Shown: one piece after another, positions 1 to 6,327 of the stretch
How positions within the stretch are numbered: position 1 is the stretch's first letter
How the letters are laid out: every line of letters starts with the position of its first letter
NCBI GenBank assembly: GCA_904502225.1
Contig: CAJGDO010000028.1
Location: 1-14,158, forward strand
Reading direction: 5' to 3'
From: an uncultured Clostridia bacterium
GTDB taxonomy: Bacteria; Bacillota; Clostridia; Christensenellales; Borkfalkiaceae
DNA: 14,158 nt
The notes under the pieces: model-generated
Told to the model about the DNA's origin: nothing
Database searches by the model: none
Seen by the model: only the letters and a program-made list of their open reading frames with translations
Made by a program: the position numbers and the translations under genes

Positions 1-1
1 A

Positions 2-45
2 AAAAAGAGCATAATTTCAAGTAAAATTGAATTTATGCTCTTTTT
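2..45. terminator. Bidirectional intrinsic terminator
   Basis: The arms at 2-20 and 27-45 pair at 18 of 19 positions (one T-T mismatch at 15/32) around a 6-nt loop. The core is AGAGCATAA with TTATGCTCT. An A-run flanks the left side and a T-run the right, so either strand makes a GC-containing stem followed by a U-tract. It lies just past the stop of the minus-strand membrane gene and should end that transcript. It may also end an unseen plus-strand gene entering from the left. Confidence 0.85.
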
Positions 46-77
46 ATTTTGCTAAACAAACCAATTTGTAAAAATTG

Positions 78-1343
78 CTAATCGTAATATTCAATTATAA
101 ATTTGGTTGCATCGCCTACGTAATGTTTATTTATTGCATTAAGAAGTTGCGATTTTGAACATTTGCAGTGAGTAAAATATAGCGTATCGCCATTTAGAGT
201 ATTAAATTCACCGCCATATTCTTGTGCAGCAAGTCGTGCAGCCTCTTCAATGGAAAGAACTAAATTTGGAAGTTTAAACATCTTTTCTGTGTTTGGGGTA
301 AAGAAAAGGATAACGTCTTTTACCCACTTAAAAGTAATAAAATACCAAAAGCCAGTTGCAATTCCAACAATACATTCGCCTATAAACTTTATAACGGCAA
401 CAAACGCCTTGAACAATAACATAATTAAGGTTATAACAAAAAGGGTTGCACCAGCCACGATTAAAAAGGCTTTGAAGTAGAAAAACGCCAAGAATTGAAC
501 GCCGAAAGCAATAAGGGGAATAACCATAAAGAATATTTCATCACTCACGGCACTAACAGTAAACCTTACGCTTCTTGCATTTGTTAATAAACTTGCCACA
601 ATACCCAAAACGATAGACAAAAAGAAATATAAACTAGACGCAATGTTAAACAAGTTTGCTTTCTTTATATCAAATTGCGGATTAGCAATATCGTTTACAG
701 CCAAAGATATTCCCAAGTTTAGACCGAGCCCAATTAAGAAGAACAAAATAGCCATAATTATAAATTTAGGTGTTTTTTCTACTATAAAATGACTAACGCT
801 TGTCAATACAAGATAAGATAAAACCCAGTTTCCAAACAATAATAAAACGTAATGAAAATCAAAAAAGATATTCATTACAAAGAAAAAGGCAAAAAAACCT
901 GCTATAAAAAACAACAACGAACAATAATTGAAAAACTCACTCTTTGGTGGCTCTGTTGCGGGAAAAATACCATCAATGTTTTGAACAAGCACCTTTAACA
1001 TAGAGCCTAAAAAAATTGATATGGAGAGTATTTTTCCTAATTCATTATTATAAGAAAAACTAGCCCCAACAGCAAGCAACATAAACAAAAAACCAATAAC
1101 CGTTGCCGTTCCCAATAAAAATCTAACGAATTTATTAGAGAAATTGTATTCTGCATAAATATTATCTACATTGGCAAGATTATAAAGTCCAAAACCACTT
1201 AAAGAAAAGCCAATAGAAATAAATGCAAAATTAGACGTGTATGAAATGGCTATATAAATTACGCCTGCAATAAAAGTTAGCGTGCTAATAATATAGTTTG
1301 CTATGGACATTTTGCTGGCATTATCATCATACCTATAACTCAT
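78..1343 (-). CDS. Polytopic membrane protein of unknown function
   Basis: I do not recognise a family. The 421-residue product is very hydrophobic and rich in Phe, Ile and Leu. About ten or eleven hydrophobic segments run from near residue 13 to about residue 340. A probably cytosolic tail of about 70 residues follows, with a predicted helix (IEEAARLAAQ) and a Cys-Lys-Cys pair at 393-395. No signal peptide, ATP-binding motif or catalytic signature is visible, so transport, sensing or envelope roles are all open. The ATG at 1343 is supported by AGGAGG at 1349-1354 on the minus strand, 5 nt upstream, and by an excellent promoter. It is monocistronic: divergent from ispG and closed by the terminator at 2-45. 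In many Clostridia the genes beside ispG are dxr and rseP, so this gene sits at a breakpoint of that synteny. It is surely coding; its function is unknown. Confidence 0.85.
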   Translation of the reverse strand: MSYRYDDNASKMSIANYIISTLTFIAGVIYIAISYTSNFAFISIGFSLSGFGLYNLANVDNIYAEYNFSNKFVRFLLGTATVIGFLFMLLAVGASFSYNNELGKILSISIFLGSMLKVLVQNIDGIFPATEPPKSEFFNYCSLLFFIAGFFAFFFVMNIFFDFHYVLLLFGNWVLSYLVLTSVSHFIVEKTPKFIIMAILFFLIGLGLNLGISLAVNDIANPQFDIKKANLFNIASSLYFFLSIVLGIVASLLTNARSVRFTVSAVSDEIFFMVIPLIAFGVQFLAFFYFKAFLIVAGATLFVITLIMLLFKAFVAVIKFIGECIVGIATGFWYFITFKWVKDVILFFTPNTEKMFKLPNLVLSIEEAARLAAQEYGGEFNTLNGDTLYFTHCKCSKSQLLNAINKHYVGDATKFIIEYYD

Positions 1344-1387
1344 TTTGACCTCCTAAACGGCGAAAAATTATTCGCCAAAACATTTAA

Positions 1388-1416
1388 ATTATAACACCGT
1401 TTTTCAAAAAAGTCAA
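1388..1416 (-). promoter_or_regulatory. Sigma-A-type promoter of the membrane protein gene
   Basis: On the minus strand there is TTGACT (1416-1411), a 17-nt spacer, then a perfect TATAAT (1393-1388) preceded by an extended -10 TGT. The predicted start is near 1381, giving a 38-nt leader that carries the AGGAGG site. The leader also contains a small hairpin, GGCGAA/TTCGCC at 1359-1364 and 1371-1376, between the predicted start site and the ribosome-binding site. That hairpin may stabilise the 5' end; its role is inferred. Confidence 0.85.
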
Positions 1417-1453
1417 GAATGGGATTTTGTGTTTTTAACTAATAATTTATTTC

Positions 1454-1482
1454 TTTACAATTAGATAAAGTTGTGATATAAT
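1454..1482 (+). promoter_or_regulatory. Extended -10 promoter of ispG, predicted leaderless start
   Basis: TTTACA (1454-1459), a 17-nt spacer and a perfect TATAAT (1477-1482), with an extended -10 TGA at 1474-1476. With the usual 6-nt discriminator, the +1 falls on base 1489, the A of the ispG ATG. No Shine-Dalgarno lies between the -10 box and the start codon, so the transcript is predicted to be leaderless. Confidence 0.8.
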
Positions 1483-1488
1483 ACGCTT

Positions 1489-2526
1489 ATGAGTAAAAAA
1501 GTTTTTATTGGCAACGTCGCAATAGGCGGTGGCGAAAGAATTAAAATTCAATCTATGTCAACAAGCAAGATTTCTGATATTGACAAAGTTGTGGAAGAGT
1601 GCCTTTTACTTAAAGAAGAGGGGCTTGATATTATGCGTTTTTCAGTTCTTGATGAACTTGATGCACGCTCTTTTAGAATTGTTAAAGAAAAAACCAAAAT
1701 TCCACTTGTTGCTGATATTCATTTTGATTATAGGCTTGCTATAAAAGCTATTGAGGGCGGTGCAGACAAAATCCGCATTAACCCAGGGAATATCGGTGGC
1801 GAAAAAAATATTAAGGCGGTTGCCGATGCACTTAAAAGTGCAAGTATTCCTGTTAGAGTTGGTGCAAACACGGGTAGCATAGAAAAGGAATTTTTATCTA
1901 AATACGGCAAAAGCGAAGTTTCGCTTGGCGAAAGTGCGTTAAAGAACGTTAGCATTTTAGAAAAGCACGGCGTTAAAGATATAGTTATTTCAGTTAAGGC
2001 ATCAGACGTTGACCTTGCGGTTAAAGCGTATGAATACGTTGCAAGTAAAACCGATTACCCTTTGCATATTGGCATAACCGAGGCAGGCACAGAGTATAAC
2101 GGCGTTATCAAAAACGCAATTGGCATAGGCTCGCTTTTATTAAAAGGCATTGGCGATACTATTAGGGTTAGCCTTTCTGCCGACACGGTTAGAGAAGTTA
2201 TTGCCGGTCGCTCTATTCTAACTGCACTTAATCTTTACGATGGGGTTAAGATAATTGCTTGTCCAACTTGTGGCAGATGCGAGTGGGAGTGTATGGCTTT
2301 TGCTAAAAAGGTGGAAGATTACACGGCAAAGATTAAAAAGCCCTTAAAAATTGCCGTTATGGGTTGCGTGGTGAACGGGCCGGGCGAGGCAAAGGACGCA
2401 GACGTTGGCATTGCTGGTGCAAAGGACGGTTGCGTGATTTTTAGAAAGGGCGAAATTATTAAAAAAGTTTCAAAAGAAGATATAGAGATAGAATTTTTTA
2501 AGGAAATTGATAGATGTTTACAATAA
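1489..2526 (+). CDS. ispG: 4-hydroxy-3-methylbut-2-enyl diphosphate synthase IspG (GcpE)
   Basis: IspG catalyses the penultimate step of the MEP pathway, reductive ring opening of MEcPP to HMBPP, using a [4Fe-4S] cluster in the cytosol. The N-terminal TIM barrel shows the typical start GNVAIGGGERIKIQSM, followed by ADIHFDYRLA and KIRINPGNIGG. The C-terminal iron-sulfur domain carries the cluster ligands C258 and C261 (CPTC), C293 and E300 (GCVVNGPGEA). At 345 residues it is close to the usual length of the short bacterial form. The first ATG matches the family N-terminus, so the start is secure although no ribosome-binding site precedes it. The gene overlaps the downstream PolC-like gene by 13 nt, so the two are co-transcribed. 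Placement beside polC is normal for Clostridia; the usual dxr and rseP neighbours are absent here. Confidence 0.97.
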   Translation: MSKKVFIGNVAIGGGERIKIQSMSTSKISDIDKVVEECLLLKEEGLDIMRFSVLDELDARSFRIVKEKTKIPLVADIHFDYRLAIKAIEGGADKIRINPGNIGGEKNIKAVADALKSASIPVRVGANTGSIEKEFLSKYGKSEVSLGESALKNVSILEKHGVKDIVISVKASDVDLAVKAYEYVASKTDYPLHIGITEAGTEYNGVIKNAIGIGSLLLKGIGDTIRVSLSADTVREVIAGRSILTALNLYDGVKIIACPTCGRCEWECMAFAKKVEDYTAKIKKPLKIAVMGCVVNGPGEAKDADVGIAGAKDGCVIFRKGEIIKKVSKEDIEIEFFKEIDRCLQ

Positions 2527-4040
2527 AGAGCAGTTCAGAGTTTATGGCTGATATAAAAGCACTTGATGAAAGGCTTAAAAACATTAGGATAAATTCAATA
2601 GAAGTTGACAGGGCAGAGCATAAGGTTAGGTATAACTTTATTTGCGACCAAGCCGTTGATGAAGAACTTAATAAAAAGATATTAGAAGAGGCTGAAAAGA
2701 TTAGTTCGCCTATTTTTAGGGAAGTGCAAATTTCGGTTAAAAAGATAGTTGCAAACGATGAACTTATCAATACTGAAATTTACAGATTTTTAACTGCCAA
2801 CTATGTTTCCATATCAATTTTCTTGCAACCAACCGACATTATTTCAGTGGTGGTTGGCGACAACGTTAAATATACCATAAGGCTAACTAAAGACGGGGTT
2901 GATTACGTTAATAAAAACAGGGTGATACAAAAGTTGAACGAGCATTTGTCTAAATTGTTTTGTTCTGACTTTGTTGGCAACGTGGATATTAAGGAAAGGG
3001 AAGAAACCATAAGCCTTTTAGACGACAACGTTTATAGGGAAGAAATCCAAAAGATAGAACATAGGACGATTAAGGTTAAAGACGTTATAGTTATTGACGA
3101 TGAAAATATTGGCGACCTTGCTTTATACATTGAAGATGCAGAACAAGGCAACGTGACCGTTTGCGGGACGATAACCGATATTCAAGAGCGAAAAACCAAA
3201 AACGACAAGCCGTTTTTGATAATCAATATTGATGATACTACGGGCAAGACGGGTGGCGTTTATTTTTCAAAGAAAAACACCTTTCACAAAATTAAAGAAC
3301 TTGCAGTGGGCGATGCCATTATCGCACGTGGCAATATCGGGGATTATAACGGCAGACGTTCTTTTACATTTGACAAGATAAACCGTTGCACTTTCCCAAC
3401 CGACTTTGTCAAAAAAGACAAGTATAAAAAGAGTGCACCAAAAAATTACACTCAAATTTTCCCAACCCCAGCAAGAGAAACGGTTAAGATTAAAAGCGTG
3501 TTTGACGTGGAAGAAGTTTTGCCAGCAGAATTAACCGAAAAGACAATCGTGGTTTTCGATTTGGAAACGACGGGTTTTGACCACTTAAATCACGGCATAA
3601 CCGAAATAGGTGCTGTTAAAATGGTGAACGGAAAGGCTGTTGAGCAGTTTACAACACTTGTTAAGCCAGATTATCGCATTACCGAAGACAACGCCAAGGT
3701 GACGGGAATTACCGAAGAAATGGTTAAAGATGCACCAAAGATTGCAAGCGTTATGCCAGACTTTATCAAGTTTATCGACGGATGCACATTGGTTGCACAC
3801 AACGCCGAGTTTGATATGAAATTTTTAAAAAGGTTTGCAGGTGCAAGCGGTTATGAAATTAAAAACCCTGTCATTGACAGTTTGGAACTTGCAAGGCAAA
3901 CTTTACCCGAACTAAAGCACCACGATTTGCACACGGTTGCCGACCATTTTTCAATAGTTTTCCATCATCATAGGGCACTTTCAGACGCTTATGCGACAAG
4001 TGAGGCTCTTGTCGAGATGATGAAAATTAAAAATAGTTAA
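2514..4040 (+). CDS. PolC-type protein with OB fold and DEDDh 3'-5' exonuclease only (no PHP or polymerase domain)
   Basis: This gene occupies the polC position (ispG-polC-rimP) but encodes 508 residues rather than about 1,430. Residues 1-200 resemble the PolC N-terminal region. Residues 203-290 are an OB fold (VTVCGTITDIQERKTKN). Residues 333-505 are a complete DEDDh proofreading exonuclease: D349 and E351 (FDLETTGF), D434 (HNAEFDMKFL), H486 and D491 (HRALSD). In PolC the exonuclease is inserted within the PHP domain. Here about 40 polar residues link OB to exonuclease with no HxH PHP motif, and the protein stops right after the exonuclease. Only 110 nt follow before rimP, and they hold no PHP or polymerase remnant, so this is not a simple frameshift. 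AAGGA at 2500-2504 supports the ATG, which overlaps ispG. Intact catalytic residues suggest an active nuclease, perhaps proofreading in trans or an accessory repair exonuclease. The function is inferred. Confidence 0.85.
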   Translation: MFTIKSSSEFMADIKALDERLKNIRINSIEVDRAEHKVRYNFICDQAVDEELNKKILEEAEKISSPIFREVQISVKKIVANDELINTEIYRFLTANYVSISIFLQPTDIISVVVGDNVKYTIRLTKDGVDYVNKNRVIQKLNEHLSKLFCSDFVGNVDIKEREETISLLDDNVYREEIQKIEHRTIKVKDVIVIDDENIGDLALYIEDAEQGNVTVCGTITDIQERKTKNDKPFLIINIDDTTGKTGGVYFSKKNTFHKIKELAVGDAIIARGNIGDYNGRRSFTFDKINRCTFPTDFVKKDKYKKSAPKNYTQIFPTPARETVKIKSVFDVEEVLPAELTEKTIVVFDLETTGFDHLNHGITEIGAVKMVNGKAVEQFTTLVKPDYRITEDNAKVTGITEEMVKDAPKIASVMPDFIKFIDGCTLVAHNAEFDMKFLKRFAGASGYEIKNPVIDSLELARQTLPELKHHDLHTVADHFSIVFHHHRALSDAYATSEALVEMMKIKNS

Positions 4041-4048
4041 AAAAACGC

Positions 4049-4077
4049 TTGCAAAAACAAATAAAATATGTTAATAT
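4049..4077 (+). promoter_or_regulatory. Promoter of the rimP-nusA-infB operon
   Basis: TTGCAA (4049-4054), a 17-nt spacer and TAATAT (4072-4077), with an extended -10 TGT at 4069-4071. Each hexamer matches consensus at 4 of 6 positions, and the TGn element compensates. The predicted start is near 4084, giving a leader of about 67 nt that contains the hairpin at 4105-4137. Confidence 0.65.
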
Positions 4078-4104
4078 AAAGATACTTAAATAGTATGCTT
4101 GACT

Positions 4105-4137
4105 TATGAGAACGGAAACCCGTTCTCATATCTTTTT
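4105..4137 (+). terminator. Intrinsic terminator or attenuator in the rimP leader
   Basis: A perfect 11-bp stem (4105-4115 with 4120-4130; core GAGAACGG/CCGTTCTC) closes a 4-nt loop and is followed by TCTTTTT at 4131-4137. It can end the ispG/PolC-like transcript. Because it also lies downstream of the promoter at 4049-4077, it could act as an attenuator inside the leader of the rimP-nusA-infB operon. Similar hairpins directly before rimP are common in Bacillota, and I recall NusA-dependent termination in the leader of this operon in Bacillus subtilis as an autoregulatory device. Its use here is inferred. Confidence 0.8.
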
Positions 4138-4150
4138 ATAAAGGAGAAAT

Positions 4151-4615
4151 ATGAAGGTAAAAACTAACGCTGAAATTTTAGAATTTGCTAATTCAATTGG
4201 CAGTCCACTCGGCGTGCAAGTGGCTGAAGTTGAGTTTAAACAAGGCAAGAATCCTGAACTAACAATTTTCATTAAAAAGGAAGGCGGGGTTGACCTTGAT
4301 ACTTGCGAACTTTTCCACAACGCTATTTTAGAGCCGATTGATGAGTTTGACCCAACTTTTGGAGAACCTTATAGGCTTAACGTTTCAAGTCTTGGCATTG
4401 ATTGGCCTTTTAAGACTGATGAAGATTTTAATTCGCACATCGGTCAAAGGGTTGAAGTCAGGCTCATCAACTCAATCAAGGGCAAAAAGTTTTACGACGG
4501 GCTTTTGATGAGTTATGATAAAAAGCAAATAACCTTAAAGGTAGATGCAAAAACCACCTTTACCATCGAACTTAAAAACATAGTCAAAGTAAACGAATAC
4601 ATTGACTTTGAATAA
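4151..4615 (+). CDS. rimP: Ribosome maturation factor RimP
   Basis: RimP (YlxS) helps late assembly of the 30S subunit. The 154-residue length is normal. The N-terminal domain covers about residues 1-85 and the SH3-like C-terminal domain about 90-150 (IGQRVEVRLINSIKGKKFYDGLL). The family hallmark, usually VSSPGxDRPL, reads VSSLGIDWPF here (residues 78-87), so the near-invariant Pro and Arg are replaced by L81 and W85. The fold and position before nusA still make the assignment firm. AAGGAG at 4141-4146 sits 4 nt before the ATG. It is the first gene of the operon, behind its own promoter and leader hairpin, and is followed by nusA after 45 nt. Confidence 0.93.
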   Translation: MKVKTNAEILEFANSIGSPLGVQVAEVEFKQGKNPELTIFIKKEGGVDLDTCELFHNAILEPIDEFDPTFGEPYRLNVSSLGIDWPFKTDEDFNSHIGQRVEVRLINSIKGKKFYDGLLMSYDKKQITLKVDAKTTFTIELKNIVKVNEYIDFE

Positions 4616-4660
4616 AAATAAAAAAATATAAAATTTAGGATAAAATTTAAGGAGAAAAAA

Positions 4661-5752
4661 ATGATTAATCAAGATTTCTTTCTAGCACTTGACGAACTTG
4701 AAAAGCAAAAGGGTATAGCAAAAGACGAGTTTATTTTGGCACTTGAAAATGCACTTGGCATTGCCTACAAAAAGAACTCGGCAGACGGCGGGGCTGTTGA
4801 AGTTAAAATTAACCCTGAAAAAAAATCTATCAAAATTTACGCTATCCGCACGATAGTTGAAGAAGTCGTTGACAGCGAAAAGGAAATTTCGCTTGCCGAT
4901 GCTCAATTAATTAAAAAGTCTTATAAGGTTGGCGACAAGGTTTCAAACGAAATTGCAACTAAAAACTTTGGCAGAATTGCAGCACAAACTGCAAAGCAAG
5001 TTCTTTTACAAAAACTCCGTGAAATTGAACACGAAAACACTGTAAACGAATTTGAAGACAAAGAAGGCGAACTTATGGTTTGCACGGTTAGAAGAATTGA
5101 AGACGGCTGTGTTTACGTTGAAATTGGTGGCAGTCAAATCGAAGGCGTTTTAATGCCAAGAGACCAAGTTCCAAACGAAAAGTATGAAGTCAACCAAAAA
5201 CTTAACGTTTACGTTAAGAGGGTTAAAAATTCAGGCAGAGTTGCTCAAATCGTCGTTTCAAGAACGGCTAACGGTTTAGTAAAACGTTTGTTTGAGAACG
5301 AAGTTCCTGAAATCAAACAAGGCATTGTTTTAGTTAAAGGCGTTGCAAGAGACCCTGGTCAAAGAACCAAGATTGCAATTTACAGCGAAGACCCATCTAT
5401 TGATGCTGTTGGTGCGTGTGTTGGTGCAAAGGGTGCAAGGGTAAACGCTATTGTAAGCGAACTTGGTGGCGAAAAAATCGATATCATTCCTTGGAGTGAA
5501 AACCCACTTGAATTCATTTCAAGTGCATTGTCACCTGCAAGAGTTGTTAAGGTTGTTCAAACGGGCGATGAAAGTGCAATGGCTGTTGTTCCAGATGATA
5601 AACTTTCACTTGCAATCGGCAGAAGCGGACAAAACGCAAGACTTGCTGTTAAATTGACTGGCTGGAAAATTGACGTTAAGAGCGAATCTGTTGCCGTTAA
5701 CGAACTTGACGACTTCCAAGTAGAACAAACTGAACAAGAGGAAGAAATTTAG
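4661..5752 (+). CDS. nusA: Transcription termination/antitermination protein NusA
   Basis: NusA binds RNA polymerase and nascent RNA, promoting pausing and intrinsic termination. The N-terminal polymerase-binding domain spans about residues 1-125 and the S1 domain about 136-200. Two KH domains follow, with GxxG loops at G255-G258 (GAKG) and G320-G323 (GRSG). The protein ends at 363 residues with a short acidic tail and has no C-terminal AR repeats, as is normal for Bacillota NusA. AAGGAG at 4649-4654 lies 6 nt before the ATG. The stop is separated from the rnpM start by one base, so translation of the two is probably coupled. It may regulate its own operon through the hairpin before rimP; that is known-family inference. 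Confidence 0.97.
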   Translation: MINQDFFLALDELEKQKGIAKDEFILALENALGIAYKKNSADGGAVEVKINPEKKSIKIYAIRTIVEEVVDSEKEISLADAQLIKKSYKVGDKVSNEIATKNFGRIAAQTAKQVLLQKLREIEHENTVNEFEDKEGELMVCTVRRIEDGCVYVEIGGSQIEGVLMPRDQVPNEKYEVNQKLNVYVKRVKNSGRVAQIVVSRTANGLVKRLFENEVPEIKQGIVLVKGVARDPGQRTKIAIYSEDPSIDAVGACVGAKGARVNAIVSELGGEKIDIIPWSENPLEFISSALSPARVVKVVQTGDESAMAVVPDDKLSLAIGRSGQNARLAVKLTGWKIDVKSESVAVNELDDFQVEQTEQEEEI

Positions 5753-5753
5753 T

Positions 5754-6020
5754 ATGGAAAAAAAGGTGCCTATCCGCACTTGTATTGCGTGCAAAACGGC
5801 AAAACCTAAAAAAGAACTTATAAGGGTTGTTAAGTTTAACGACGAGATTAAACTTGACTTAACCGGAAAGTTAAACGGAAGGGGTGCGTACGTTTGCAAC
5901 GATGAAAATTGCATAAAAAAACTCAAAAAACAAAAACTTCTTAATCGCACGTTTTCTTGCCAAGTGGAAGATAGCGTTTACGATAAGATAACGGAGGATT
6001 TTTTTGGAAAACAAGACTAA
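5754..6020 (+). CDS. rnpM: RNase P modulator RnpM (YlxR family, DUF448)
   Basis: This small RNA-binding protein of the nusA-infB operon, formerly YlxR, has been described in Bacillus subtilis as binding and modulating RNase P. The 88-residue product has the signature RTCIACKTAKPKKELIRVV (residues 8-26) with C10 and C13. The GRGAYVC motif (42-48) follows, with C48 and C53 completing a four-cysteine pattern. The remainder is basic. AGAGGA at 5737-5742, inside the nusA end, serves as ribosome-binding site. The gene overlaps the next start by 17 nt, the usual dense packing of this operon. Confidence 0.95.
   Translation: MEKKVPIRTCIACKTAKPKKELIRVVKFNDEIKLDLTGKLNGRGAYVCNDENCIKKLKKQKLLNRTFSCQVEDSVYDKITEDFFGKQD
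5993..5997 (+). promoter_or_regulatory. Shine-Dalgarno site deciding the TTG start of ylxQ
   Basis: GGAGG lies 6 nt before the TTG at 6004, inside the end of rnpM. It is the strongest SD in the neighbourhood, and no ATG lies nearby in that frame. It therefore supports the TTG as the true start. Confidence 0.75.
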
Positions 6021-6318
6021 AGCCCAAACGTTTATCGGCTTTGCAATCCGTTCAAATAAATATAGAATAGGAATGAACGCCGTTCAAACGCTAAAAAAAA
6101 TCAACTTGCTTATCGTATGCTGTTCTGCGAGTGAAAACACAAAGCAAGAGGCAAAAAAAGTTGCTAATAAATATCACTGCAAACTTTTAACGACAAAGGA
6201 AGTTAAACTTGAAGAGATGACTTATAAAGAAAACTCAAAGGTAATGGCAGTTATCGACACGGCACTTGCAAAGGCAATTTTAGATAACTGCGAAAATGAA
6301 TTTATTGTTAATATTTAG
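6004..6318 (+). CDS. ylxQ: Ribosomal protein L7Ae-like RNA-binding protein YlxQ
   Basis: This 104-residue member of the L7Ae/L30e/S12e family is predicted to bind kink-turn RNA. Its exact role in bacteria is not settled. Family-type features are the start FIGFAIRSNKYRIGMNAV and the hydrophobic strand LLIVCCSASENTKQEA. A later segment, KLLTTKEVKLEEM, corresponds to the usual position of the RNA-contact loop. Translation starts at TTG 6004, supported by GGAGG at 5993-5997, and overlaps rnpM by 17 nt. Its stop TAG shares bases with the AGGAGA site of infB, so translation of the two is probably coupled. The position between rnpM and infB is diagnostic. Confidence 0.9.
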   Translation: MENKTKAQTFIGFAIRSNKYRIGMNAVQTLKKINLLIVCCSASENTKQEAKKVANKYHCKLLTTKEVKLEEMTYKENSKVMAVIDTALAKAILDNCENEFIVNI

Positions 6319-6327
6319 GAGAAATAA

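Noticed and set aside
250..480. Plus-strand open frame opposite the membrane protein gene
   Set aside because: No SD or promoter precedes it, the protein-like signal is on the other strand, and it resembles no family.
4095..4109. Tiny upstream ORF (MLDL) in the rimP leader, ending in the hairpin
   Set aside because: It has four codons with no Shine-Dalgarno before it, so it is most likely chance.
4041..4150. Possible remnant of the missing PolC PHP and polymerase region
   Set aside because: The 110-nt gap holds a promoter, a hairpin and an SD. It is far too short for the missing domains, and no frame reads like PolC.
4602..4632. Possible internal promoter before nusA (TTGACT ... TATAAA)
   Set aside because: The spacing is about 19 nt, there is no extended -10, and the region is AT-rich. 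TTGACT also encodes the end of RimP. The evidence is too weak.
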